Shown here one piece after another: positions 16,050-24,475 of a stretch of 64,000 nucleotides of DNA. The DNA comes from Gemmiger formicilis (GTDB lineage: Bacteria; Bacillota; Clostridia; Oscillospirales; Ruminococcaceae), in NCBI RefSeq assembly GCF_900167555.1, contig NZ_FUYF01000003.1, positions 186,001 through 250,000 of the forward strand, written 5' to 3'. Position numbers and translations under genes: made by a program. The notes under the pieces are model-generated. The model made no database searches. It was given only the letters and a program-made list of their open reading frames with translations, and had not been told where the DNA came from. Positions within the stretch are counted from its first letter, which is position 1. Each line of letters starts with the position of its first letter.

Positions 16050-16390
16050 GCTTGGCGTAGGTTTCATTCGGAGGGGCTGACATTTTCAGACTGCTTTACT
16101 TTATCAATAGCAAAGCGCCGTTCGGCAATCCGGCTTTTGGTGGCTTCCGTTATCGTTTTTTCTGTTTAGTCCCGAGCTCTGGTTCCGGTTTTTTCGCACC
16201 CTCCCTGCTTTAATGCCCTCCCTATATTTCGCTAAATTTGCATTTAGCGAAATGTTATCACTTGCTAAAATCCTGTCGCGGACGCCCTCTCCCACAGCGA
16301 AAAGCATCATTTGCATGATTATGCACACATATACAGATTATCAACGCTTTGTAATATGAGCGGTTCTTTGCGTTTCTTATAAGTTGGTGA
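16050..16390. other. Gene-poor stretch between divergent promoters
   Basis: No convincing gene. Short open frames exist on both strands but have no RBS and no family resemblance. The - strand reads as fragments such as TEATKSRIAERRFAIDKV followed by stops, possibly decayed coding sequence. The one clear structure is the palindrome at 16226-16253. Confidence 0.5.
16226..16253. repeat. Perfect 12-bp inverted repeat with 4-base spacer
   Basis: ATTTCGCTAAAT, spacer TTGC, then ATTTAGCGAAAT. A related third half, TTGCTAAAAT, lies at 16263-16272. There is no T-run, so it is not a typical terminator. It lies 140 bases upstream of the recombinase promoter and looks more like a protein-binding site. 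Confidence 0.7.
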
Positions 16391-16392
16391 AA

Positions 16393-16422
16393 TTGACGAG
16401 GTGTTGCCTGCTGTGCTACAAT
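16393..16422 (+). promoter_or_regulatory. Promoter of the Xer-type recombinase
   Basis: TTGACG at 16393-16398, 18-base spacer, TACAAT at 16417-16422. Confidence 0.6.
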
Positions 16423-16428
16423 AAAAAA

Positions 16429-16457
16429 GCAGAAGCATCGTTTCCGCGTGCTTCTGC
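16429..16457 (+). other. Hairpin at the predicted 5' end of the recombinase mRNA
   Basis: GCAGAAGCA (16429-16437) pairs with TGCTTCTGC (16449-16457) over an 11-base loop. It starts about where transcription should begin and has no U-run, so it may protect the 5' end of the message. Confidence 0.5.
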
Positions 16458-16485
16458 AAATTAATATGTTAAGTTGAGGGCTTCC

Positions 16486-17562
16486 ATGAGCAGTTATATT
16501 GATGTGGTCCACCCGGAGCGCCATGCGCCGTACCTGGATATTCCTGATGATGTGGTTGACTACCTGCATTACCTCGATTTTGTAAAGCTGCGCTCCCCGC
16601 GCACCGTCAACGGGTACTATCTGGACCTGCGCGGCTTCTTCCGCTATATGATGCAGCGCTGGCAGCGCGTGGCCGACGATACGCCGCCCGAGGAAATTGA
16701 TCTGACCGGCATTACCACCGCCGACATCCGAACGATCACCAAGCACGATATTTTTGATTTTCTTGACCATGCGCGCAGTGCTGACAACGGTCCCAAGGCC
16801 CGCGCACGGAAGCTGAGCGCCCTGAAGGGCTTTTTCAACTATATGTGCACGCAAGTCAATCGGCTGGCCGCGAACCCCACGGAAAACATCAGCCTCGGCT
16901 CGCCGGCCAGGGCTCTGCCCAAATATCTGACCCGGGACGAAGCTGTCACTTTGTTAAGTAATATACAAAGTGATTTTTACGAGCGTGATTACTGCATATT
17001 AACGTTATTTTTGAACTGCGGCATGCGGTTAGCCGAGCTTGTCACGATTGATATGGGTGATTTTCGCGATGACACGATCCGCATTGTCGGCAAGGGCAGC
17101 AAGGAGCGGCTTGTTTATTTGAATGACGCCTGTCTGGATGCGCTGCAGCGCTATAAAAAGGTGCGCGCTTCCCTGCCGAACCTTGTGGACAGGGACGCTC
17201 TGTTCGTCTCCAAGCGCACCGGCAAGCGGCTGTCTGCGCGGCGGATCGAGCAAATCGTCGCGCGCTGCCTGCAAAGCGCCGGCCTGAGCGGACGCGGGTT
17301 TTCCCCGCACAAGCTGCGCCACACCGCCGCCACGCTTATGTATCAGGGCGGCGTCGATATGCTGGCCTTGAAGGAGATTTTGGGGCACGAGAACGTCTCC
17401 ACGACCCAGATCTACACCCACATCAACCGTGAACAGCTGAAAAAGGCTGTAGCCGCCTCCCCGCTGGCCACCCAGAAATACGTGGAGCAAAAGCCGTCAG
17501 CGCCCGACGCCCCCGATCCTAATGACGGCGAGTACAGCCCCGACGGCAGCGAAAGCCGCTGA
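16486..17562 (+). CDS. Xer-family tyrosine recombinase
   Basis: A 358-residue site-specific recombinase. It has an N-terminal SAM-like core-binding domain (about 25-130, with LRSPRTVNGYYLDLRGFFRY) and a catalytic domain carrying the R-H-R-H-Y set: Arg in NCGMRLAEL, HKLRHTAATL, LGHENVSTTQ and Tyr in IYTHINREQL. Xer proteins resolve chromosome dimers at dif, but XerC, XerD and integron-like relatives are hard to separate by eye. Start ATG 16486 follows GAGGG. An acidic, Pro-rich tail (about 325-358) is unusual for Xer and overlaps the opposite gene. Confidence 0.85.
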   Translation: MSSYIDVVHPERHAPYLDIPDDVVDYLHYLDFVKLRSPRTVNGYYLDLRGFFRYMMQRWQRVADDTPPEEIDLTGITTADIRTITKHDIFDFLDHARSADNGPKARARKLSALKGFFNYMCTQVNRLAANPTENISLGSPARALPKYLTRDEAVTLLSNIQSDFYERDYCILTLFLNCGMRLAELVTIDMGDFRDDTIRIVGKGSKERLVYLNDACLDALQRYKKVRASLPNLVDRDALFVSKRTGKRLSARRIEQIVARCLQSAGLSGRGFSPHKLRHTAATLMYQGGVDMLALKEILGHENVSTTQIYTHINREQLKKAVAASPLATQKYVEQKPSAPDAPDPNDGEYSPDGSESR

Positions 17563-18153
17563 CAGCGCCAGCGCCGCGGCAAAACGGACTGCCAGCCGCC
17601 GCGCTGTGCCCGGTGTCTCCCGCGCAGCACGCCCGCGCACCGCGCGGAAAAGTTCCATCGCCAGCCGCACTGCCCAGCCTGCCAGCCACAGGCAGAGAAG
17701 CAGCGTACCCACATCAGAAAGCAGCGTGTCCAGCCGATAGCGCAGCAGCGCCGACGCACCGCTTTGCGTTGCCACTGACGCCGCGCAAAAGCCCAGGAAC
17801 AGCCCGCGCGCCGCAAACAGCAGCGCCAGCAAACCGACGCCCCACACGCAAAAGCCGCACAGCAGCACCAGTATCAGCTGCAAAAGGTTCACCGCAAGCT
17901 GCGCCCCGAAGGCTGCCGCAAGGCTCGTACCTTCGGGGCGGCTTGTGTAGTAGGCCGCCAGCTGCTGCCCCAGAGGCGCTGTCCCGCTGCGTCCCAGCCA
18001 GATGCCCGGCAGGTAACCTGCCAGAAATATCACGCCAAATGCCAGCGCCGCCCCGCTTTCCGTCTGCGGCGTATGTTCCCGGTGCGGGCGCTCTACCGCA
18101 GGCCGCAGCATCGGCAGCCCCGGGCGGCGCAGCGCCGTCTGTGCCGCCCGCAT
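17497..18153 (-). CDS. SpoIIM-like membrane protein
   Basis: A 218-residue membrane protein with about five hydrophobic segments. The stretch CGFCVWGVGLLALLFAARGL then FLGFCAASV resembles the glycine-rich core of stage II sporulation protein M, needed for engulfment. Firmicutes also tend to keep spoIIM near a xerD-type recombinase, as here. The start is ATG 18153, overlapping the TIGR04086 stop by one base. Its last 66 bases overlap the recombinase tail to tail. Sequence similarity is loose, so the family call is moderate. Confidence 0.55.
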   Translation of the reverse strand: MRAAQTALRRPGLPMLRPAVERPHREHTPQTESGAALAFGVIFLAGYLPGIWLGRSGTAPLGQQLAAYYTSRPEGTSLAAAFGAQLAVNLLQLILVLLCGFCVWGVGLLALLFAARGLFLGFCAASVATQSGASALLRYRLDTLLSDVGTLLLCLWLAGWAVRLAMELFRAVRGRAARETPGTARRLAVRFAAALALSAAFAAVGAVLAVIRIGGVGR

Positions 18154-18560
18154 CAGCGGCCCGCCCGCAGGGCCGTCAGTGCACCGCCCAACAGGCCCCC
18201 TAGCAGCAGTGCCAGCGGCAGCATGGCGTTGCTTCCCTGCCAATCCAGTCTGCCGTTTGCCAGCAGCGTTGCCGCCAGCAGACAGACCGTGTAAAACGCC
18301 CCGCAGCCCAGCCCGCACAGCAGCAGCCTTTTCTGCAATCTGCGGGCCAGCACGGCAGCAGACACAGCCGCCCCCACTGCCGCCGCCATACAGGCCATAG
18401 GCCGCACTGCGGACAATGGCAGCCCTGTATGCGTCAGCAGAAACGCCGCCAGCGCCAGCAACAATATGCACACGCCCACACCGCAGCCAAAGGACAGCAG
18501 CAGCGCCGCCGCGGCCGGATTTTTAACGCCGGTTTTTGGTTTGCGCAGATTTTTAGCCAT
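18153..18560 (-). CDS. TIGR04086 family membrane protein
   Basis: A 135-residue protein with a basic N-terminus (MAKNLRKPKTGVKNP) and four hydrophobic segments, matching the small TIGR04086 family often found next to yajC in Clostridia. Function unknown. Start ATG 18560 is used because its RBS AAGGGGG lies 9 bases upstream; an earlier in-frame start would fall in the terminator stem. Confidence 0.65.
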   Translation of the reverse strand: MAKNLRKPKTGVKNPAAAALLLSFGCGVGVCILLLALAAFLLTHTGLPLSAVRPMACMAAAVGAAVSAAVLARRLQKRLLLCGLGCGAFYTVCLLAATLLANGRLDWQGSNAMLPLALLLGGLLGGALTALRAGR

Positions 18561-18566
18561 AACAAA

Positions 18567-18604
18567 ACGCCCCCTTGCACAGTCAACACTATGCAAAGGG
18601 GCGT
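18567..18604 (-). terminator. yajC terminator that contains the next gene's RBS
   Basis: On the - strand ACGCCCCTTTGCA (18604-18592) pairs with TGCAAGGGGGCGT (18579-18567), followed by TTTGTT. The 3' arm is the AAGGGGG ribosome site of the TIGR04086 gene, so the folded hairpin would also hide that site. Confidence 0.75.
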
Positions 18605-18618
18605 GGGTTTTATGTCAA

Positions 18619-18969
18619 TTACTTCTTGACGGGGGTGGACTTGCTGTCCTTACCGGTGTCCAGCTTCTCCACAGAGGAGATTGCGGAGCGGCGGAAGCGA
18701 ATCTTCGTGCGGTCACTGCCGGTCTCGATGACGATGGTGTCATCCTTGTCCGCAATGGCGCAGACGATGCCGACGATACCGCCGATGGTGGTGACTTTGT
18801 CGCCGATCTCGATGGAACTGCGCATGGCAGCATCCTTCTTGTCCTGGCGCTTCTGCGGCAGGTAGATCAGGATGATCATAAACACGATGATAAGGATCAT
18901 CGGCAGGAAGCTCAGCAGCATTTCAGCCGTGGTAGCCGTGCCGGTGGCGGCATTCAGAAACTGGATCAT
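18619..18969 (-). CDS. yajC: Preprotein translocase subunit YajC
   Basis: A 116-residue Sec accessory protein with one N-terminal membrane helix (about 19-40), the conserved LPQKRQDKK just after it, and the soluble domain IEIGDKVTTIGGIVGIVCAI. It associates with SecDF. It has its own promoter although it lies downstream of tgt, as in many bacteria. Confidence 0.93.
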   Translation of the reverse strand: MIQFLNAATGTATTAEMLLSFLPMILIIVFMIILIYLPQKRQDKKDAAMRSSIEIGDKVTTIGGIVGIVCAIADKDDTIVIETGSDRTKIRFRRSAISSVEKLDTGKDSKSTPVKK

Positions 18970-19004
18970 AGCAAGTATACTCCTTAAAAATAACGATTTC
19001 TTCT

Positions 19005-19033
19005 ATTATATCGGATAAATGCGCATTGTGCAA
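19005..19033 (-). promoter_or_regulatory. yajC promoter
   Basis: On the - strand TTGCAC (19033-19028), 17-base spacer and perfect TATAAT (19010-19005). Confidence 0.7.
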
Positions 19034-19050
19034 GCATTTTGCCGGAAAAA

Positions 19051-20190
<1,140 letters not shown>

Positions 20191-20217
20191 CTATCTCCGT
20201 TTTAAAAATATTTCATC

Positions 20218-20256
20218 GAAAAAGGCGGCGCAGGGGGCTTTTTCCCTGCACCGCCT
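20218..20256 (-). terminator. Hairpin with U-run at the start of the predicted tgt transcript
   Basis: On the - strand AGGCGGTGCAGGG (20256-20244) pairs with CCCTGCGCCGCCT (20235-20223), followed by TTTTTC. It can terminate the GyrI-like gene upstream, yet it lies downstream of the tgt promoter, so tgt transcription must pass it. Confidence 0.7.
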
Positions 20257-20264
20257 AATAAATT

Positions 20265-20293
20265 ATTATAAAAGAAAATCCGTGGTTCGTCAA
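20265..20293 (-). promoter_or_regulatory. tgt promoter
   Basis: On the - strand TTGACG (20293-20288), 17-base spacer and TATAAT (20270-20265). Start of transcription is expected near 20258. Confidence 0.7.
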
Positions 20294-20330
20294 CTGTAAA
20301 TCGGCAGAATCACCACCCCCGCCGGGAAAA

Positions 20331-20933
20331 TTATTTTACCCTATAGCGCAAAATGGTTTTGAGCCTGTTTTTTTCTGTGCGGGTGGCATTGCTCAGGTAG
20401 ATTTCCCGGTGGCCTTCCTCCGTGCGCGTCAGGCTGTGGGCGTGTACGAATTCGTCCATTTTTGTGAAAGAAACCGGCTCATCGTCATACGCGCCGACAT
20501 GCAAAAGCTGCACACAGGTTTCGCCCGGCACGGTGCCGAAGCGGACCTCTTCCAAGAGCGGGTTTGGTTTTCGGTGTTTTGTACGTTCCAGCGCAGCGCA
20601 CACGCCGTCCTCTCCGACAAAATCCGGCTGGCGGATCACGAGAGTGTAGCGCAGCTTTTCCTTGATGAGCTCGCAGTTCTCAATTTTCTGCCAGACGCCC
20701 TCCAGTGGGTACACGGCAAAGTCGTCATACTCGCCCTTTGCAGTCTTTTTGTAAGCCATTTTGACCGCATAGGCCACGGAATACAATGCCGATACGCGGT
20801 TTGAAAAATCCGTGTCATTCGGGTTTCCTTCACCGTTTATCATGATGCAGCTTTGTGTCGGAACCGTCACCAAGACCGGGGTTGTTTTTGCACCGTAAAG
20901 CTGCTTTTCCTGCCTTCTCCATTCGTATTTCAT
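20331..20933 (-). CDS. GyrI-like small-molecule-binding domain protein
   Basis: A 200-residue protein of the GyrI-like (SOUL/AraC-effector) superfamily, COG4832 type. It reads MINGEGNPNDTDFSNRVSAL, YPLEGVWQ, and VQLLHVGAYDDEPVSFTKMD near the C-terminus, which fits paired effector-binding domains. Such proteins bind small hydrophobic or cationic ligands; the ligand is unknown. Start ATG 20933 follows AGGAGG. It is 54 bases from a WYL regulator and probably co-transcribed with it. Confidence 0.8.
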   Translation of the reverse strand: MKYEWRRQEKQLYGAKTTPVLVTVPTQSCIMINGEGNPNDTDFSNRVSALYSVAYAVKMAYKKTAKGEYDDFAVYPLEGVWQKIENCELIKEKLRYTLVIRQPDFVGEDGVCAALERTKHRKPNPLLEEVRFGTVPGETCVQLLHVGAYDDEPVSFTKMDEFVHAHSLTRTEEGHREIYLSNATRTEKNRLKTILRYRVK

Positions 20934-20987
20934 AAAAAGCGCCTCCTTGCGCTTTTCAGAATACCGCAGAAAGCATGACACCCTCTG

Positions 20988-21887
20988 TCATGTTTTATAT
21001 TTTTCTGCCATGCGGGTCAGCTTTTCTTTCACGCTGCGCCGCAATTCGTCGGGCTCCAGGATTTCAACTGCGTCGCCATAGGACAAAATGTAGCTATACA
21101 GCGTTCTTTCTGGCATATTGACGGTCACGTACAGGCTTCCCTGCGCATCCTTCTCCACGGTATCGGTAAACTCGTCATAGACGCGGAAGGCAGCCGCCGG
21201 GGAGAATTTCAGCCTTACCGAGATCAGCCGCTCCTGCTGTATCGTCGGTTTTAGCTCCGGGACATCCGCCTTCCTGCGCAGGAAGGTCTCCGGCAGAAGC
21301 GTCAAATTCTTGATGCGGGTCAGCTTGAAAAAGCGGTAGTCGTTTCGCAAAAGGCAGAAGCCGTACAAATACCAGTCCTTGCTCTTGAAAATCAGCTTGA
21401 CCGGTTCCACCGTGCGGACAGTGCCGCCGCCTTCGCCCGCAAAATACGAAAAGCTGACCCTGCGGCAGCTGAAAACAGCCCTTTTGAGCTCGTCGAACAG
21501 CTCCGCACCCGCCGTATTTTTGTGCCAGTCGGAAAAATCGACCTCGATCCAATTTGCGCCCTGTACCCGGAAAAGCCCGCCCAATTTGGTAAGCAGTTCA
21601 TCGGTCCGGCTGTTTTCCACGGCGGCAAGGCCCCGCAGTGCCATCAAAATTTGCTCTTTTTCCTGCGGCGTCAGCAGCGATTTCTCCAGCACAAACTCCG
21701 GCAGGATAAAAATACCGCCGCCCTTTCCCTGCACAGTATAAATCGGTATCCCGGCAGCACTGATGGCATCCAGGTCGCGGTAAATCGTTCTTACCGATAC
21801 TTCAAATTTTTCTGCCAGCTCGGGGGCCGTGGCTCTGCCCTTGTCCAACAGATGATACACGATTTTGAACAGTCTGCCCTGCTCCAT
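20988..21887 (-). CDS. YafY-type transcriptional regulator (HTH-WYL)
   Basis: A 299-residue DNA-binding regulator. The N-terminal HTH reads GRATAPELAEKFEVSVRTIY; the central WYL domain contains RRVSFSYFAGEGG and KDWYLYGFCLLRNDYRFFKL, and a C-terminal WCX-like part ends YILSYGDAVEIL. WYL domains sense nucleic acids or ligands. Start ATG 21887 follows GAGGGGGG. It probably controls itself and the GyrI-like gene. Confidence 0.88.
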   Translation of the reverse strand: MEQGRLFKIVYHLLDKGRATAPELAEKFEVSVRTIYRDLDAISAAGIPIYTVQGKGGGIFILPEFVLEKSLLTPQEKEQILMALRGLAAVENSRTDELLTKLGGLFRVQGANWIEVDFSDWHKNTAGAELFDELKRAVFSCRRVSFSYFAGEGGGTVRTVEPVKLIFKSKDWYLYGFCLLRNDYRFFKLTRIKNLTLLPETFLRRKADVPELKPTIQQERLISVRLKFSPAAAFRVYDEFTDTVEKDAQGSLYVTVNMPERTLYSYILSYGDAVEILEPDELRRSVKEKLTRMAEKYKT

Positions 21888-21908
21888 ACAATGCCCCCCT
21901 CGCATCAC

Positions 21909-21941
21909 AACAAAAGCGCCGAAGATCTGCCCCGGCGCTTT
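21909..21941 (-). terminator. queA terminator
   Basis: On the - strand AAAGCGCCG (21941-21933) pairs with CGGCGCTTT (21921-21913), followed by TGTT. It separates queA from the WYL gene. Confidence 0.7.
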
Positions 21942-21959
21942 CGCAAAAGATATTTTCTG

Positions 21960-22988
21960 TTACCGAATGAACATCGCATCACCAAAGCTGAAGAAGCGGT
22001 ACTTTTCCTCAACGGCGACCTTGTAGGCGGCCATCGTTTTGTCGTAGCCGTAGAAGGCGGCAATCAGCATGATAAGGGTGCTCTCCGGCAGGTGGAAGTT
22101 CGTAATCAGGCCGTCGATGGCTTTCAGCTCGATGCCGGGATAGATGAAGATGCTGGTATTCCCGCTGCACGGCACGATCTTGCCGTACTTAGCCCAGACA
22201 GATTCCAGCGTGCGGCAGCTCGTTGTGCCCACGGCAATGACGCGGTGGCCCGCGGCGCGGGTCTCGTTGATGAGCTTCGCCGTTTCCTCGCTGACGGAGT
22301 ACCACTCGCTGTGCATCTGGTGGTCCTCAATGGATTCCTCATTCACGGGACGGAAGGTGCCCAGGCCGACATGCAGCGTGACCTCGGCAATGTTGACGCC
22401 GCGGGAGCGGATCGTATCCATCAACTGCGGGGTAAAGTGCAGGCCCGCGGTGGGCGCGGCGGCGCTGCCCAGTTCCTTGGCGTAGACGGTCTGGTACTGG
22501 CTCTGATCCTCGAGCTGCTTCGTGATGTAGGGCGGCAGCGGCATCTTGCCGAACTCGTCCAGCTTCTCGTACAGTGTCTCGGTGTCGTAGGTAAAGGTCA
22601 CATACTTATTGCCGTCAGGCAGCGTCTCATCCACCACGGCGGTCAGGCTGCCGTCGCCGAACTCCACCTTTGTGCCCGGCTGCATCCGCTTGCCGGGGCG
22701 GGCCAGGCACTCCCAGGTATCGCCCTTGACCTGGCGGAGCAGCAGCAGTTCGCAGACAGCGCCTGTGGGCACCTTGGTGCCCATCAGGCGGGCAGGCAGG
22801 ACCTTGGAGTTATTGACAACGAGCAGATCGCCCTTTTCAAGATAATGCGGCAGCTCATGGAATACCGAGTGCAGGATCTTATCATTTTTGCGGTCCAGCA
22901 CCATCAAACGGGCGGCATCGCGGGGGTCGGCAGGCTCCTGCGCGATCAGCTCCTTCGGCAGGTCGTACCAGAAATCTTTTTTGAGCAT
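21960..22988 (-). CDS. queA: S-adenosylmethionine:tRNA ribosyltransferase-isomerase
   Basis: A 342-residue enzyme that moves the ribosyl part of SAM onto preQ1-modified tRNA to make epoxyqueuosine. It begins with FWYDLPKELIAQEPADPRDAARL and contains NNSKVLPARLMG, LHFTPQLMD, VTLHVGLGTFRPV and GTTSCRTLES, all family hallmarks. Its RBS is AAAGGATG. It is divergent from the lysine operon. Confidence 0.96.
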   Translation of the reverse strand: MLKKDFWYDLPKELIAQEPADPRDAARLMVLDRKNDKILHSVFHELPHYLEKGDLLVVNNSKVLPARLMGTKVPTGAVCELLLLRQVKGDTWECLARPGKRMQPGTKVEFGDGSLTAVVDETLPDGNKYVTFTYDTETLYEKLDEFGKMPLPPYITKQLEDQSQYQTVYAKELGSAAAPTAGLHFTPQLMDTIRSRGVNIAEVTLHVGLGTFRPVNEESIEDHQMHSEWYSVSEETAKLINETRAAGHRVIAVGTTSCRTLESVWAKYGKIVPCSGNTSIFIYPGIELKAIDGLITNFHLPESTLIMLIAAFYGYDKTMAAYKVAVEEKYRFFSFGDAMFIR

Positions 22989-23026
22989 TTTTGTATCATC
23001 CTTTTTTACTTTAAAGCGTTATCGTC

Positions 23027-23055
23027 TTGACATTCTTATGTGGGAATATTATAAT
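23027..23055 (+). promoter_or_regulatory. Consensus promoter of the lysine operon
   Basis: Perfect TTGACA (23027-23032), 17-base spacer and perfect TATAAT (23050-23055). Transcription should start right before the riboswitch. Confidence 0.85.
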
Positions 23056-23062
23056 GAATCCA

Positions 23063-23230
23063 AACACAGAGGCGCGAAGCGCATCAGTACCGGTTTTCAT
23101 CATGCCCTGCCAGGGGCGAGAGCCGGGAAAGGGTTCTTCGCCGAAGAAAATGCGCGGCACGCATTTTCTGGGTCCGCAGCCGAACAGGTGCGGGACTGTC
23201 ACGCTGTAAAACAGTGTGTTGCGCTGTGTT
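23063..23230 (+). promoter_or_regulatory. Lysine riboswitch aptamer (L box)
   Basis: P1 is AACACAG (23063-23069) with CTGTGTT (23224-23230). Conserved parts appear in order: AGAGGCGCG, ATCAGTA, GGGGCGAGAGCC then GGGAAAGGG, TTCGCCGAAG, TCTGGGTCC, and GACTGTCACG near 23193-23203. These match the L-box core. It lies between a consensus promoter and asd, so lysine should turn off asd-dapA-dapB and the genes after them. Confidence 0.95.
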
Positions 23231-23232
23231 AT

Positions 23233-23288
23233 ATGCAATATGATATTATATTGCATTTTGTGCCGGTTTTCAAGCCGGTTTTTTTATT
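23233..23288 (+). terminator. Expression platform of the lysine riboswitch
   Basis: Two consecutive hairpins: ATGCAATAT/ATATTGCAT (23233-23241 with 23248-23256) followed by TTTT, then a CCGGTT/AGCCGG stem near 23263-23278 followed by seven Ts. The second is the better intrinsic terminator. Confidence 0.75.
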
Positions 23289-23359
23289 ATCTGTGCAAAT
23301 TTCCGTGGGAGCCGCATAGATATAAGGAAGGGTATCGTGAAAGGAAGGTCTTAGTCAGG

Positions 23360-24436
23360 ATGAAACAGTACAATGTTGGTGTTATCGGTGCAACCGGTAT
23401 GGTCGGCCAGCGCTTTATTACACTGCTGGAAAATCACCCCTGGTTTAATCTGGTTGCCCTTGCGGCCAGCGCACGCAGCGCTGGCAAAACCTATGAGGAG
23501 GCCGTCGGCAGCCGCTGGTTGATGAAGACCCCCATGCCCGAGAGTGTTAAAAAGATGGTTGTGCTGGACGCCGCCAATGTGAAGGAGGTCGCCGCCAAGG
23601 TCGATTTTGTCTTTTGCGCCGTCAACATGAAGAAGGACGAGATCAAGGCACTGGAGGAGGCCTACGCCAAGGCCGAGTGCCCGGTCGTGTCCAACAACAG
23701 CGCGCACCGCTTTACCCCTGACGTGCCGATGGTCGTACCCGAGATCAACGCCGACCACATCGACATCATCCCTGCCCAGCGCAAGCGCCTGGGCACCAAG
23801 CGCGGCTTTGTGGCCGTCAAGTCCAACTGCAGCCTGCAGAGCTATGTGCCTGCCCTGCATCCCCTGCGCAAATACGGCATCTCTGACGTGCTCGTCTGCA
23901 CCTATCAGGCCATCTCCGGCGCAGGCAAGACGTTTGAGACCTTCCCCGACATCCTCGACAACGTCATCCCCTACATCGGCGGCGAGGAGGAAAAGAGCGA
24001 GCAGGAGCCGCTGAAGCTGTGGGGCCGCATCGAGGGCGACAAGATCGTCTCGGCCGAGTCTCCCCGCTTTACGGCCCAGTGCCTGCGCGTGCCTGTCTCT
24101 GACGGCCACATGGGCGCGGTGTTCGTGCGCTTTGAGAATAAGCCTTCTAAGGAAGAAATTCTGCAGGCCTGGAAGGAATTCCACGGCCCCGCACAGGATC
24201 TGGAGCTGCCCAGCGCCCCGAAGCAGTTCCTGCATTACTTTGAGGAAAATGACCGCCCGCAGCCCAAGCTGGACCGTATGCTGGAAAACGGCATGGCTGT
24301 CAGCATTGGCCGTCTGCGTGAGGATAACCAGTACGACTACAAGTTCGTCTGCCTGTCCCACAACACGCTGCGCGGCGCTGCCGGCGGCGCGGTGCTGCTG
24401 GCCGAGCTGCTGGCTGCCAAGGGCTATTTTGACTGA
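23360..24436 (+). CDS. asd: Aspartate-semialdehyde dehydrogenase
   Basis: A 358-residue NADPH enzyme reducing aspartyl phosphate to the semialdehyde, of the longer archaeal/fungal-like type. The Rossmann start is VGVIGATGMVGQRFI, the catalytic cysteine is in VKSNCSLQSYVPAL, and the active-site histidine is in CLRVPVSDGHMGAVF. The start is ATG 23360 (MKQYNVG); upstream codons of the open frame lie in the riboswitch region. It is first in the lysine-controlled operon. Confidence 0.96.
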   Translation: MKQYNVGVIGATGMVGQRFITLLENHPWFNLVALAASARSAGKTYEEAVGSRWLMKTPMPESVKKMVVLDAANVKEVAAKVDFVFCAVNMKKDEIKALEEAYAKAECPVVSNNSAHRFTPDVPMVVPEINADHIDIIPAQRKRLGTKRGFVAVKSNCSLQSYVPALHPLRKYGISDVLVCTYQAISGAGKTFETFPDILDNVIPYIGGEEEKSEQEPLKLWGRIEGDKIVSAESPRFTAQCLRVPVSDGHMGAVFVRFENKPSKEEILQAWKEFHGPAQDLELPSAPKQFLHYFEENDRPQPKLDRMLENGMAVSIGRLREDNQYDYKFVCLSHNTLRGAAGGAVLLAELLAAKGYFD

Positions 24437-24475
24437 TTGGCTGCGCATGGCAGCCTTGGTGTAAGGAGAATTCGT

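Noticed and set aside
16226-16253. A dif site
   Set aside because: The halves do not resemble known Firmicutes dif arms, and the spacer is 4 bases rather than about 6.
16104-16328. A 74-codon - strand open frame in the gene-poor stretch
   Set aside because: No RBS, no recognisable family, and it runs through the palindrome. At best it is decayed sequence.
18154-18471. Upstream extension of the SpoIIM-like frame
   Set aside because: This part is the TIGR04086 gene in another frame; the ATG at 18153 overlapping its stop is the natural start.
23089-23215. Small open frames between queA and asd
   Set aside because: The stretch is the lysine riboswitch aptamer; conserved RNA motifs account for it.
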